Origin: DT-110 sp030148525
Lineage (GTDB): Bacteria > Bacteroidota > Bacteroidia > Chitinophagales > Saprospiraceae
Reading direction: 5' to 3'
NCBI GenBank assembly: GCA_965227445.1
Contig: OZ245751.1
Location: forward strand, 5,580,001-5,644,000
Length of the DNA: 64,000 nt
Shown: in pieces, positions 1-8,238 of the stretch
Numbering within the stretch: position 1 is the stretch's first letter
How the letters are laid out: every line of letters begins with the position of its first letter
Notes under the pieces: model-generated
Database searches by the model: none
Told to the model about the DNA's origin: nothing
The model's input: the letters and a program-made list of their open reading frames with translations, nothing else
Program-made: the position numbers and the translations under genes

Positions 1-170
1 GAAAAAACGAATTTTTCTGGTCGGATGTGATAAATGTAAATTTAAAAAAATGTACATTTGTATCAGTGACCGTTTTCTCAACAAAACGACACATTTTAAC
101 CCAAAACCGACCGTTTAATAAACGAATTGAACATCAAGTCCTCTTGACAATCCGGTAAAAGGTTTATAAT

Positions 171-860
171 ATGTCTTTTCTTTTATGTATCGAGACAGCC
201 ACGGATATTTGCTCCGTAGCTGTATTTGAAAACGGTCAGTTGCGAGCGGAGTGCCGGGCGGAAAAACCCCTTAGTCACGCAGCCCGACTCACAAGCCTCA
301 TCGACGCGTGTTGCCGACAAGCCGACCGATCCTTAAAAGAAATAGATGGCCTGGCGATAAGTATTGGTCCTGGTTCGTTTACCTCCCTGCGAATCGGACT
401 CAGCACTGCCAAAGGTATTGCTTATGCGCTAGATAAACCCTTGCTACCATTGTCGAGCCTGGCCATATTAGCAGCTGGTGCCCGGTCAGCGATGACACAA
501 ACCTCCGGAGTGCTGTTGGTACCCATGATTGATGCCCGACGCATGGAGGTCTATTGTGCCGCCTACTCCCCCGACTTAGAACAAATAGCCGAACCACATC
601 CACTTGTCCTGGAAGCCGATAGTATGAACAAATGGACACAAAACTATACTACCCTGGTTTTGTGCGGTAACGGGTCTCCGAAAGCCCAACCCCTTTATCA
701 GGGCGATGCGTTTCAATATGGCCCCGATACAAGCCTGGCCCGGTATATGGGCAAGTTGGCCCATCGGGCCTGGACCCGGAAAGAATTTGCCGATACAGCC
801 TATGTGGAACCCTTCTATCTGAAAGCGCCACATATCACAACTCCAAAAAAGGTATTATGA
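171..860 (+). CDS. tsaB: tRNA threonylcarbamoyladenosine biosynthesis protein TsaB
   Basis: This 229-residue protein matches TsaB, the ASKHA-fold partner of TsaD and TsaE that makes the t6A modification at A37 of ANN-decoding tRNAs. Visible signatures are the N-terminal phosphate-1-like segment IETATDICSVAVFENGQ, the HAARLTSLID helix and the stretch GPGSFTSLRIGLSTAKG near residues 66-82. The length is normal for the family. ATG 171 follows an A/T-rich leader. TsaB is an inactive paralogue that scaffolds TsaD, so no catalytic residues are expected. It stands alone, ahead of two ArsR-type regulators. Confidence 0.95.
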   Translation: MSFLLCIETATDICSVAVFENGQLRAECRAEKPLSHAARLTSLIDACCRQADRSLKEIDGLAISIGPGSFTSLRIGLSTAKGIAYALDKPLLPLSSLAILAAGARSAMTQTSGVLLVPMIDARRMEVYCAAYSPDLEQIAEPHPLVLEADSMNKWTQNYTTLVLCGNGSPKAQPLYQGDAFQYGPDTSLARYMGKLAHRAWTRKEFADTAYVEPFYLKAPHITTPKKVL

Positions 861-1025
861 CAAGTTTTTATATGTGAAATCTTTTATTAAATATTTATTT
901 TCCATATTTTGTACTGACAATCAGTTGCTTTAAACACAAACCCCATCCATTGTACCCTTTTGGTATAGAATTTGGTACAGAAGACACTGATAACCGAATC
1001 GTAAACTTCAAATCATGCACCTTTT

Positions 1026-1364
1026 ATGAGAAAGCAAAAGAATGAGCATATCGTCTTGAAAAAAGGACAAGAGGATATCCAGCTCGACTACGCTGAACTA
1101 CGCAAAGCCGTCTTGGTACTGCGTGCCGTAAACCACAAACTACGCCAGCGAATCATCGACCTTTTGGAGGAAAATGATAGCATGACCGTCACGGATATTT
1201 ACATCAAATTACGCCTGGAGCAATCGGTTGCCTCACAGCACCTTGCTATACTGCGCCGGGCCGGAGTCGTAAACACCGATCGCCAGGGTAAATACATCTA
1301 CTATTCACTGAATAAGGAGCGCATCGAACAGATCTCCGCTCTGGTAGAGGAATTAGCCAGCTGA
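1026..1364 (+). CDS. ArsR-family winged-helix regulator (first of a tandem pair)
   Basis: This 112-residue protein consists of one winged-helix domain of ArsR type. The core runs from about residue 28 to 105, with RAVNHKLRQRIIDLL at the start, the recognition helix LEQSVASQHLAILRRAGVV and the wing TDRQGKYIYYSLN. The CxC metal site of the classical ELCVCDL helix is replaced by an Arg-Leu-Glu-Gln segment, and the protein has no cysteine, so classical thiolate metal sensing is unlikely. The next gene encodes a related protein and has the same organisation. No target gene is adjacent. The ligand is unknown. Confidence 0.85.
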   Translation: MRKQKNEHIVLKKGQEDIQLDYAELRKAVLVLRAVNHKLRQRIIDLLEENDSMTVTDIYIKLRLEQSVASQHLAILRRAGVVNTDRQGKYIYYSLNKERIEQISALVEELAS

Positions 1365-1486
1365 GAAACACGATCCAACAGGGCTGGTCGGTACGTTGTT
1401 AGGGAGAACGTCCGGCCGCTAAAGCCCCTACCGTAACCTATTGAAACGATAATTGAGAGAAAACTACATACTTACCACATCACTAT

Positions 1487-1518
1487 CCTTTGAACGAGCC
1501 GGAGCGTAGCGTTCAAGG
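1487..1518. promoter_or_regulatory. Inverted repeat, possible operator of the second ArsR gene
   Basis: CCTTTGAACG at 1487-1496 and CGTTCAAGG at 1510-1518 form an imperfect inverted repeat (one extra T in the left arm), 16 bp before the ATG at 1535. Dyads at this position often bind the regulator encoded next to them. That function is inferred from position only. Confidence 0.35.
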
Positions 1519-1534
1519 CACAAATTGACATACT

Positions 1535-1840
1535 ATGAGAAAAGCTAAAGTTAATCTGGGTAACGATAAGTTACAGGTTTCCGCGGAGATACTACGGGCG
1601 ATCGCTCATCCGCTGCGCATGAAAATCCTGGAATTTATTGATCGCAATGGCGATACCCACGTAAACAAAATTTACAACACACTGAACCTGGAGCAGTCCA
1701 TCACTTCTCAGCACTTACGCATCTTGCGTAATGCCGACCTGGTGACTACTCGCCGCGAGGGAAAGTTCATCTATTACAGCATCAACTACGACAAAGTAGG
1801 CGTTGTAAAAGAATCAATCACTGACTTTCTGGAGCAGTAA
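1535..1840 (+). CDS. ArsR-family winged-helix regulator (second of a tandem pair)
   Basis: A 101-residue winged-helix protein parallel to the one at 1026-1364. It has RAIAHPLRMKILEFID at residues 21-36, the recognition helix LEQSITSQHLRILRNADLV and the wing TRREGKFIYYSIN. As in its neighbour, the position of the metal-binding CxC motif is occupied by Leu-Asn-Leu-Glu and the protein lacks cysteine. The shared LEQSxxSQHLxILR signature indicates gene duplication. A good hairpin terminator follows at 1868-1909, so the pair is probably a short regulatory unit with targets elsewhere. Confidence 0.87.
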   Translation: MRKAKVNLGNDKLQVSAEILRAIAHPLRMKILEFIDRNGDTHVNKIYNTLNLEQSITSQHLRILRNADLVTTRREGKFIYYSINYDKVGVVKESITDFLEQ

Positions 1841-1867
1841 GCATTCAACCATCAGCAAAAGTGGATA

Positions 1868-1909
1868 AACCCGAATAGGCCCCTTGGTCGCATTCGGGTT
1901 TTCTTTTTA
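1868..1909 (+). terminator. Rho-independent terminator after the ArsR pair
   Basis: The 9-bp stem AACCCGAAT / ATTCGGGTT is followed directly by TTCTTTTT on the + strand, 27 bp after the stop codon of the second regulator gene. This is a textbook intrinsic terminator shape. Confidence 0.75.
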
Positions 1910-2005
1910 TAACGCGAGGTTGCAACCCTCGGCCACTCTGCGAACAGGTCGGCCCTCTCTGCTCGCCGTAACGAAGTGAAGGCGGGAACCTCAGGTTTTT
2001 TATTA

Positions 2006-2734
2006 CTATGCATTTGGCTCTTCCGGGCGATCTTCAGCCTCCTCATCGGTATCCTTTTCGATCGATTCGGAGTTATTTTCGGATTTCTCATCCTCCACTT
2101 CCTTCATGGTATCCAGCGGTTTGGACAGGAAAAAGGACCGCTGAAAAAGGAGAATGTTGAGTACGCCAAGCGTGATGGCTACATCGGCGACATTGAATAC
2201 CGGACGGAAGAACAGATAGAATTGCCCGCCCACAAACGGCATCCATTCGGGCCATACGCCCCGGAACACAGGGAAGTAGAACATATCCACTACTCGTCCC
2301 TGTAAAAACCCGGCATACCCTCCGCCTTCCGGCAAAAAAGTGGCTACCCCGCCGTGATACGGGGATTCGGAAAACAGGAGTCCGTAAAAAGCACTATCGA
2401 GAATATTACCGATCGCCCCGGACAGGATAAGTGCAAAGCTCATGAGTAAGGAATTCGGAACTTCGCGTTTGATCAGTTCCCGAATAAAATAAACCAGGAA
2501 CACTACGGCCAGAATGCGAAAGAGGCTGAGAGCCAGCTTTCCCCATTGCCCATCGCCCAGCGTAAGTCCGAAAGCCATACCGGGGTTTTCAATGAAGTGG
2601 ATCAGCGCCCAGTCCAATCCAAAAAGTTCGATCTCATCGCCGTACTCCATATGGGTTTTTACCCATATCTTGATCGTTTGGTCGATCAGCAAAACCAAAA
2701 AAACAAAGGCGGGAATCCATTGAGCTTTTTTCAT
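2006..2734 (-). CDS. lspA: Lipoprotein signal peptidase (signal peptidase II)
   Basis: This 242-residue inner-membrane aspartyl protease cleaves signal peptides of prolipoproteins after diacylglyceryl transfer. The family motifs are present: FIENPGMAFGLTLG, the first catalytic segment GNILDSAFYG and the second, FNVADVAITLG. There are four hydrophobic segments. It is longer than the usual 160-200 residues: a loop follows the first catalytic motif, and an acidic Glu/Asp-rich tail of about 38 residues ends the protein. Such tails are common in this phylum. The gene lies downstream of the DksA-like gene on the same strand, with a truncated repeat (2780-2833) between them. Confidence 0.95.
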   Translation of the reverse strand: MKKAQWIPAFVFLVLLIDQTIKIWVKTHMEYGDEIELFGLDWALIHFIENPGMAFGLTLGDGQWGKLALSLFRILAVVFLVYFIRELIKREVPNSLLMSFALILSGAIGNILDSAFYGLLFSESPYHGGVATFLPEGGGYAGFLQGRVVDMFYFPVFRGVWPEWMPFVGGQFYLFFRPVFNVADVAITLGVLNILLFQRSFFLSKPLDTMKEVEDEKSENNSESIEKDTDEEAEDRPEEPNA

Positions 2735-2779
2735 GTATCAGTTAGGTTGGACCTGACAGCGAACGGCCAATATACCAAT

Positions 2780-2833
2780 TATACCGCTTCCGAAAAGGCA
2801 TGGGCAGGGCCAAACCTTTTAACACGAGAATAA
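2780..2833 (+). repeat. Cloverleaf repeat (family 1), truncated copy A
   Basis: It begins with TATACCGCTTCCGAAAAGG, the left terminus shared with the copies at 24531, 40001, 54997 and 60309. It continues through the first hairpin arm (CCAAACCTTTT) and decays after ACACGAG. The right half and the right terminus are missing. It lies between the dksA-like stop and the lspA start. Confidence 0.75.
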
Positions 2834-2932
2834 GAGGCTGCTGGGGATAAATTCTCGTTTAAATAACAATGGTTATCGATCTAATAACCGATAACCATTG
2901 ACAGAATGTTAACTGTAATTCGTGTAGGTATA

Positions 2933-3316
2933 CTATTTACGGGAAGAGCGGTTTTGCTTGGCTTCGATACTCAACGTAGCGTGGGGTACTGCCCGCAAGC
3001 GTTCTTTAGATATTAATTTTCCCGTCTCCCGGCATACGCCATACACTTTGTTTTGAATGCGGACCAAGGCATTTTCCAGGTGCTGGATATGCTTGCGCTG
3101 ACGTGCGGCCATATTGTACAAACGCTCGCTCTCGGCAGTTCCGATACCGTCGTCCAGTCCCTTGATTTTGGCATCGGGATTATCGGCCAGGTCAGCGATT
3201 TGTTGTTTGTAAAAGCCTAATTGCTCTTGCGCTTTCTCCAGTTTGTCCTCGATCAGCTGACGGAATTCATTGAGTTCTTCGTCGCTATAGCGTGTTTTTT
3301 CCGTTTTCTGACTCAT
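2933..3316 (-). CDS. DksA/TraR-like RNA polymerase accessory protein with a degenerate zinc finger
   Basis: A 127-residue protein with a long N-terminal coiled-coil (about residues 10-85) and a C-terminal DksA-type finger. The finger reads YGVCRETGKLISKERLRAVP, followed by HATLSIEAK. Canonical DksA has four zinc-ligand cysteines, and only the first is present here. The RxxGxxIxxxRLxAxPxA frame is otherwise kept. From family knowledge, such proteins enter the secondary channel of RNA polymerase in the stringent response. Loss of zinc ligands is common in this phylum, so function need not be lost. It is upstream of lspA. Confidence 0.85.
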   Translation of the reverse strand: MSQKTEKTRYSDEELNEFRQLIEDKLEKAQEQLGFYKQQIADLADNPDAKIKGLDDGIGTAESERLYNMAARQRKHIQHLENALVRIQNKVYGVCRETGKLISKERLRAVPHATLSIEAKQNRSSRK

Positions 3317-3565
3317 AACGTAAACTATTTGCTTTGTATGTAGATACTGCGTAAAGTAGCTTTTGCGAGCAGGCTAATCGTTTTGTTGATTTGGTCCCTA
3401 ATCCGGGAAACCAAAAACCATTCTGCCGAATGGCGGTACAAAAATAAGAATTTGCACAATTAGTTATTCCAAAAAAGAAAAAATGTACCATTTCGATTCT
3501 GCACGAAATAAATACATAACGAAGCTTCCCATAGTTCCCTGGCCACCCGTTTTTCCAGGCAGAAA

Positions 3566-4642
3566 TTACTCTTCTTCGGAAGAATGGCTCTTTTTATGCT
3601 TGCGATGTGCCCCCTTACCCCGATGATTTTGCTTTTGCAGGGGGTTAGCGTGATCCTCTTCGTATTGCCGGCGCAGGCGTGCGATATCGATGGCCGTGAA
3701 CAAAGCCTGCCGAAAACTATCCGGACTCGCCATATTCTTTCCGGCAATATCGAATCCCGTACCGTGATCAGGTGACGTGCGCACACCTCCCAGCCCGGCG
3801 GTGAAGTTAACCCCCTTTCCGAAGGATAGTAGCTTGAAGGGAACCAATCCCTGGTCGTGATACATGGCCAGGATACCATCGAACTTTTTATGCTGCCCGG
3901 ATCCGAAGAATCCGTCGGCCGCAAATGGTCCCATGACCAGCGATCCTGACTTCTTACATTCGACTACGGCCGGACGAATGATCGCATCATCCTCATCGCC
4001 AATAGCGCCTCCGTCGCCAGCGTGGGGGTTGAGTCCCAGGACCGCAATGGTCGGACGATCCAGCCCGAAGTCTTTGCGCAGACTTTCCTCCATCGTCCGG
4101 ATCTTAGTCATCACCATATCCTTGGTAATGGCGCCAGCCACATCACCCAACCGCAGGTGATTGGTCACCAGCCCTACCCGCAGGTCACTATTAACCATAA
4201 ACATGAGGCTTTGCCCGCCCAGTTGCTCGGTCATATACTCCGTATGCCCTGGATGTGGGAAACCCGACATTTTCATGGCTTCCTTATTAATGGGGGCGGT
4301 AACCAGGGCATCGATGTTCCCGTCGCGCAAGTCATAGACGGCCGATTGGAGGGAATACAGGGCGTATTTTCCGCCTTCTTCGGTGGCTTTGCCCAGGGTG
4401 ATATTGACATTTTCCTGCCAGCAGTTCAGGATATTAACCTGATCGGTTGTGGCCTGATCGATTTGGTGAATGGAGTGAAAATGAAAGTTATTATCTACAA
4501 TATTTTTGTGGTAGGAAACAACCTTGGAAGAGCCGTACACGACCGGTACGCAATGTTTGAGAATGGCGGCATTGGACAGGGTCTTTAGTATGACCTCAAG
4601 TCCGATACCGTTAATATCACCTACGGTAATTCCTATCTTCAT
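3566..4642 (-). CDS. pdxA: 4-hydroxythreonine-4-phosphate dehydrogenase
   Basis: PdxA oxidises 4-phosphohydroxy-threonine in the DXP-independent branch of pyridoxal-phosphate synthesis. Signatures are the N-terminus MKIGITVGDINGIG, the metal-ligand histidine in HPGHTEYMTEQLGG, a second in AMYHDQGLVPFK and DHGTGFDIAGK near the end. I place the start at ATG 4642 because family homology begins exactly there; the frame stays open upstream to 4813 but that stretch is unlike PdxA. The protein has 358 residues, with a basic, Ser/Glu-terminated tail of about 25 residues beyond the family norm. A TACCTTTG element at 4724-4731 fits its promoter. Confidence 0.95.
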   Translation of the reverse strand: MKIGITVGDINGIGLEVILKTLSNAAILKHCVPVVYGSSKVVSYHKNIVDNNFHFHSIHQIDQATTDQVNILNCWQENVNITLGKATEEGGKYALYSLQSAVYDLRDGNIDALVTAPINKEAMKMSGFPHPGHTEYMTEQLGGQSLMFMVNSDLRVGLVTNHLRLGDVAGAITKDMVMTKIRTMEESLRKDFGLDRPTIAVLGLNPHAGDGGAIGDEDDAIIRPAVVECKKSGSLVMGPFAADGFFGSGQHKKFDGILAMYHDQGLVPFKLLSFGKGVNFTAGLGGVRTSPDHGTGFDIAGKNMASPDSFRQALFTAIDIARLRRQYEEDHANPLQKQNHRGKGAHRKHKKSHSSEEE

Positions 4643-4723
4643 CTGTTGCATGCATCCATTTTTTGTCGAATAAAGTGAAATGGGGCGACGGATGCCCATA
4701 TGTCGCTGTATGTGAAAGCCGAA

Positions 4724-4731
4724 CAAAGGTA
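4724..4731 (-). promoter_or_regulatory. Bacteroidota -7 element (TACCTTTG) upstream of pdxA
   Basis: On the - strand this reads TACCTTTG, matching the phylum -7 consensus TAnnTTTG, about 80 bp before the pdxA start. No clear TTTG -33 element is seen at the usual spacing, so the call rests on one box. Confidence 0.4.
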
Positions 4732-4796
4732 CATATTTGTACGTACACCGCCATCCATTGCTGCTGCGCTCTGATTTTTTGGGGAAACCCCGAAAA

Positions 4797-4828
4797 TTTA
4801 TGAGTGTGCTCAACTTGTCTTATCTTTC
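4797..4828 (+). promoter_or_regulatory. Possible rsmA promoter
   Basis: TTTA at 4797-4800, a 20-bp spacer and TATCTTTC at 4821-4828 resemble the Bacteroidota -33/-7 pair with one mismatch in each box. Transcription would start near 4835, which would leave the GTG at 4804 untranscribed and favour the TTG start at 4897. Confidence 0.25.
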
Positions 4829-4896
4829 CGCTACTTGCCCTCTGCCTTTCGGCAAAAGGCATCGGGTTTATCCGTTCATACCATAATCCACTTTAT

Positions 4897-5667
4897 TTGA
4901 AGGCCAAAAAATCGTTCGGACAACACTTTCTCAATCGGGAAGATCTGGCGGAACGCATCGCCCGGAGCCTGGTCCGTACGGACGATTACCGGCACGTACT
5001 GGAGGTGGGGCCAGGCCGGGGTGTACTCACCAAATACCTATTGGAGCGACCCGAGCAATTGGTTGTGGTGGAAGCTGACCGCGATATGGTTCTGTATCTC
5101 CGGAAATACTACCCTCAGTTAAAGGACCATATAGTGTCCCAGGATTTTCTGCAGGTTCCGCTGGATGAACTGTTTGAACAGCAGCCTTTTGCATTGATCG
5201 GTAATTTTCCCTACAATATCTCCTCTCAGATCTTGTTTCGTATGCTCGAATACCGTCAGTATATACCGGAAATGGTGGGCATGTTCCAAAAGGAGGTCGC
5301 CGAGCGGGTTATCGCCCGCGAAGGATCCAAAACCTACGGCGTAATCAGTGTGTTGGTTCAGGCCTATTACGAGGGCGAATACCTGTTCACGGTTGATAAG
5401 GGAAGCTTTACACCACCACCCAAGGTTCAATCAGCGGTGATACGAATGCAGCGCCGGCCCACGCCCCTGGTAACCGATGATCAGGCCGGCCTGTTTCGCA
5501 GGGTAGTGAAAAAAGTATTTACCCAAAGACGCAAAATGCTCCGAAATACCCTCAAGGAATTTATACCCGACCCGGAGGTACTGCAGGAGGACCAATTTCG
5601 AAAACGGCCCGAGCAATTATCGCCCCAGGCATTCGTGGAACTAATTCAACGCATCGCCACTTATTAA
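4897..5667 (+). CDS. rsmA: 16S rRNA dimethyladenosine transferase RsmA/KsgA
   Basis: RsmA dimethylates two adjacent adenosines in helix 45 of 16S rRNA late in 30S assembly. The SAM-binding motif I is VLEVGPGRGVLT, motif IV is GNFPYNISSQI, and the N-terminal KAKKSFGQHFLN is a family hallmark. The reading frame extends upstream to a GTG at 4804, but those 31 residues are unrelated to the family. The TTG at 4897, one codon before KAKKSFGQ, is the likelier start (256 residues). No ATG is available nearby, which is unusual. It is divergent from pdxA. Confidence 0.9.
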   Translation: MKAKKSFGQHFLNREDLAERIARSLVRTDDYRHVLEVGPGRGVLTKYLLERPEQLVVVEADRDMVLYLRKYYPQLKDHIVSQDFLQVPLDELFEQQPFALIGNFPYNISSQILFRMLEYRQYIPEMVGMFQKEVAERVIAREGSKTYGVISVLVQAYYEGEYLFTVDKGSFTPPPKVQSAVIRMQRRPTPLVTDDQAGLFRRVVKKVFTQRRKMLRNTLKEFIPDPEVLQEDQFRKRPEQLSPQAFVELIQRIATY

Positions 5668-5688
5668 CGAACACTAAATTGTAAGCAT

Positions 5689-6138
5689 ATGTCCCTGGAA
5701 ACTCGGATTACCCAAGATTTGAAAGAGGCCATGAAGGCGAAGGACGATGCCGCCAAACGCGGTATCCGCGCCATAAAGCAAGCCATCCTGCTCGCGAAAA
5801 CAGACGGTAGCGGCAAGGAGATCGACGAAGCCGCCGAAATGAAGATGCTGCAAAAACTGGCTAAGCAACGGCGTGAATCCATCGAGATCTTTGAAAAAGA
5901 AGGCCGTAATGATCTGGCGAATAAAGAAAAAGAAGAACTCGCCATTATCGAGCGCTATCTGCCCGAGCAGATGAGCGAAGAAGAACTGGAAAAGCAGCTC
6001 CAAGAGATCATCGACCAAACCGGTGCCTCCGGTATGCAGGATATGGGAAAGGTTATGGGCCTCGCCACTAAAAAACTGGCCGGCCGCGCCGATGGAAAAA
6101 CCATTTCCGCCACCGTTCGAAAATTACTGAATAGCTAA
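5689..6138 (+). CDS. GatB/YqeY domain-containing protein
   Basis: A 149-residue helical YqeY protein starting MSLETRITQDLKEAMKAKD. It has the conserved R-A-I-K-Q-A-I helix, the ERYLPEQMSEEELE segment near residues 88-101 and the C-terminal GKVMGLATKKLAGRADG. It resembles the tail domain of the amidotransferase subunit GatB, which binds tRNA, but stands alone. Its role in the cell is not settled, although tRNA-dependent transamidation is often suggested. It starts 21 bp after rsmA and 12 bp before the aldehyde dehydrogenase gene, so the three probably share a transcript. Confidence 0.92.
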   Translation: MSLETRITQDLKEAMKAKDDAAKRGIRAIKQAILLAKTDGSGKEIDEAAEMKMLQKLAKQRRESIEIFEKEGRNDLANKEKEELAIIERYLPEQMSEEELEKQLQEIIDQTGASGMQDMGKVMGLATKKLAGRADGKTISATVRKLLNS

Positions 6139-6150
6139 CCAAACCAATTT

Positions 6151-7680
6151 ATGAATACCGACTTTTTGACATCGCTGGGCCTTCAGGAGAAAAACAACGG
6201 CACCAGCACCGGACTAGAATCAACAAGCCTCTCTGATCACTACATAGATTCCCATTCGCCGGTCGACGGGTCTTTTATAGGTAGTGTAAGTGTTACCACC
6301 CGCCGCGAATACGAACAAGTGATCGATAAAGCCGGCGAGGCCTTCCGTCACTGGCGTAAGGTGCCGGCTCCCCAACGCGGAGAAATTGTACGCCAGTACG
6401 GCCTGCAACTGCGCAAACATAAAGATGCCCTCGGACGCCTGGTGTCCTTCGAAATGGGCAAAAGCCTGCAGGAAGGCTGGGGTGAAGTGCAGGAGATGAT
6501 CGATATCTGTGACTTTGCAGTCGGTTTATCGCGCCAATTGTATGGCCTTACCATGGCCAGCGAGCGTCCCGACCATCGCATGTTCGAGCAATGGCACCCC
6601 CTCGGCCCGGTTGGAATTATTACCGCCTTCAATTTTCCGGTGGCCGTATGGTCGTGGAACACCATGATTGCCATGGTTTGCGGTGATACCTGTATCTGGA
6701 AACCATCCGAAAAAACGCCCCTCTGCGCCGTTGCCTGCCAGAACATTTTACACGATGTACTGCGGGAAAATAATGTCCCGGAAGGCGTCAGCAATATCGT
6801 TACCGGTGATTACCAGGTGGGCGAATTTATGACCAAGGACACCCGCTTACCCCTTATTTCCGCCACGGGAAGTGTACGCATGGGTAAGACCGTAGGTGCC
6901 ACCGTCGCCGCCCGTATGGGTAAAACCATCCTTGAATTAGGTGGCAACAATGGCATCATTGTGACACCTTCCGCCGATAAAAACCTGGTATTGAACGCCG
7001 CTGTTTTCGGTGCCGTAGGCACTGCCGGCCAACGGTGTACCTCCACCCGCCGCCTCATTGTACACGAAAGCCAATACGACGAAATCCGCGATGCGCTGAT
7101 CAACGCTTATAAACAACTACGCATTGGCAACCCCCTCGATCAGCATAACCACGTCGGCCCCCTCATCGATACCGATGCCGTAGATACTTACCTGCATGCT
7201 ATTGATAAGATCAAGGCCGCCGGTGGACACTTAATAGTGGAAGGCGGTCGCCTGGAAGGCGATGAATACACCAGCGGGTGCTACGTAAAACCCTGTATTG
7301 CCGAGGTCACCTCCGACAACGAAATGGTCCGGGAAGAGACTTTTGCCCCCATCCTATACCTGATGAAATATTCCGACTTTGAAGAGGCCGTCAGTATGCA
7401 CAATGACGTGCCGCAGGGATTGAGCTCCGCTATCATGACCAACGATATGCGGGAGATGGAAAACTTCCTGTCTCCGGCCGGTTCGGATTGTGGCATCGCC
7501 AACGTCAATATCGGTACCAGCGGAGCCGAAATCGGCGGGGCCTTTGGTGGTGAAAAGGAAACAGGCGGAGGCCGCGAAAGCGGATCCGATGCCTGGAAGG
7601 CCTACATGCGCCGCCAGACGAATACCGTGAATTATAGCACCGAGCTGCCCCTGGCTCAGGGAATCAAGTTCGACCTGTAG
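6151..7680 (+). CDS. ALDH7-family aldehyde dehydrogenase, probable aminoadipate-semialdehyde dehydrogenase
   Basis: A 509-residue NAD-dependent aldehyde dehydrogenase. It has the cofactor segment ISATGSVRMGKTVG, the base-bearing ELGGNN, the catalytic cysteine in GTAGQRCTSTRR and the C-terminal GGAFGGEKETGGGRESGSD. The ELGGNN and GGGRESGSDAWK forms are characteristic of the ALDH7A1/antiquitin group, which oxidises alpha-aminoadipate semialdehyde in lysine breakdown. The enzyme is cytosolic and has no signal peptide. Related betaine or other semialdehydes cannot be excluded from sequence alone. A strong hairpin at 7691-7723 follows. Confidence 0.9.
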   Translation: MNTDFLTSLGLQEKNNGTSTGLESTSLSDHYIDSHSPVDGSFIGSVSVTTRREYEQVIDKAGEAFRHWRKVPAPQRGEIVRQYGLQLRKHKDALGRLVSFEMGKSLQEGWGEVQEMIDICDFAVGLSRQLYGLTMASERPDHRMFEQWHPLGPVGIITAFNFPVAVWSWNTMIAMVCGDTCIWKPSEKTPLCAVACQNILHDVLRENNVPEGVSNIVTGDYQVGEFMTKDTRLPLISATGSVRMGKTVGATVAARMGKTILELGGNNGIIVTPSADKNLVLNAAVFGAVGTAGQRCTSTRRLIVHESQYDEIRDALINAYKQLRIGNPLDQHNHVGPLIDTDAVDTYLHAIDKIKAAGGHLIVEGGRLEGDEYTSGCYVKPCIAEVTSDNEMVREETFAPILYLMKYSDFEEAVSMHNDVPQGLSSAIMTNDMREMENFLSPAGSDCGIANVNIGTSGAEIGGAFGGEKETGGGRESGSDAWKAYMRRQTNTVNYSTELPLAQGIKFDL

Positions 7681-7690
7681 GCAAAAAACA

Positions 7691-7723
7691 TCGGTCAATC
7701 CTGCAGAAGGCAGGATTGACCGA
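7691..7723. terminator. Strong hairpin after the ALDH7 gene
   Basis: A perfect 14-bp stem (TCGGTCAATCCTGC and its complement) with a 5-nt AGAAG loop lies 10 bp after the stop codon. The + strand lacks a T run after the stem, whereas the - strand has one (TGTTTTTTGC). It may therefore end transcription from either side. Confidence 0.6.
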
Positions 7724-7806
7724 TAATATCCACGGTGACGACCAAGTGATCATGCAAAGCCACCACCATACCAACTTATCCCCCCTCCCGCCTCGAGTGG
7801 ATACTA

Positions 7807-8238
7807 ATGGCACTGGTCTGGTGGTTTTTCCTCGCTATGGTGCAGGTGGACTGGGTCGCTCCCTGGTTTGACCCCGGCCTGCGCCCCGGCAATCCCGCCC
7901 CATTATCAGCTCTTTTTTTTCCACTGGTATTTTTTATACATACCTACTGGCTTATCCCACGTTACGTGCGCACCCGCCGGTGGGGGCGATACACATTAGC
8001 GTTGCTGGGGTTGTACCTGCTCCCTGAATTGGTGAGAGCCGGTTTGTACAGCCTCAATCCTACTCTGACTTTCCGGCAGGCACTGTTCGGACGGGACAGT
8101 CTGCTGTTTGCCACGCTGAGTCCGGTCGTACCCGCTTTGCTCCTGTCCTTTGCCTACCGGTTTGCCCGCTGTTTCTTGGTACCTACCTGTTTATCCGGGC
8201 AATCCTGCCGCTTAGTATTCAGTGGTCGATCAGGCTGA
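7807..8238 (+). CDS. Membrane protein, frameshifted N-terminal part
   Basis: A 143-residue hydrophobic reading frame with about four membrane segments, including LSALFFPLVFFIHTYWLIPRY. The YWLIPRY motif between membrane helices recalls the N-terminal region of LytS-like sensor kinases in this phylum, but no kinase domain follows. Near position 8165 the membrane-like sequence continues in another frame (LFLGTYLFIRAILPLSIQW) and runs without a stop to 8735, while this frame ends in an unconvincing Cys/Ser-rich tail. A -1 frameshift, natural decay or sequencing error, is the simplest reading. I do not recognise the function. Confidence 0.45.
   Translation: MALVWWFFLAMVQVDWVAPWFDPGLRPGNPAPLSALFFPLVFFIHTYWLIPRYVRTRRWGRYTLALLGLYLLPELVRAGLYSLNPTLTFRQALFGRDSLLFATLSPVVPALLLSFAYRFARCFLVPTCLSGQSCRLVFSGRSG

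Noticed and set aside
144..170. TTGACA (144-149) and TATAAT (165-170) upstream of tsaB, like a sigma-70 promoter
   Set aside because: The -10-like box touches the ATG at 171, so transcription would start inside the gene, and the spacer is only 15 bp. Bacteroidota promoters use other boxes.
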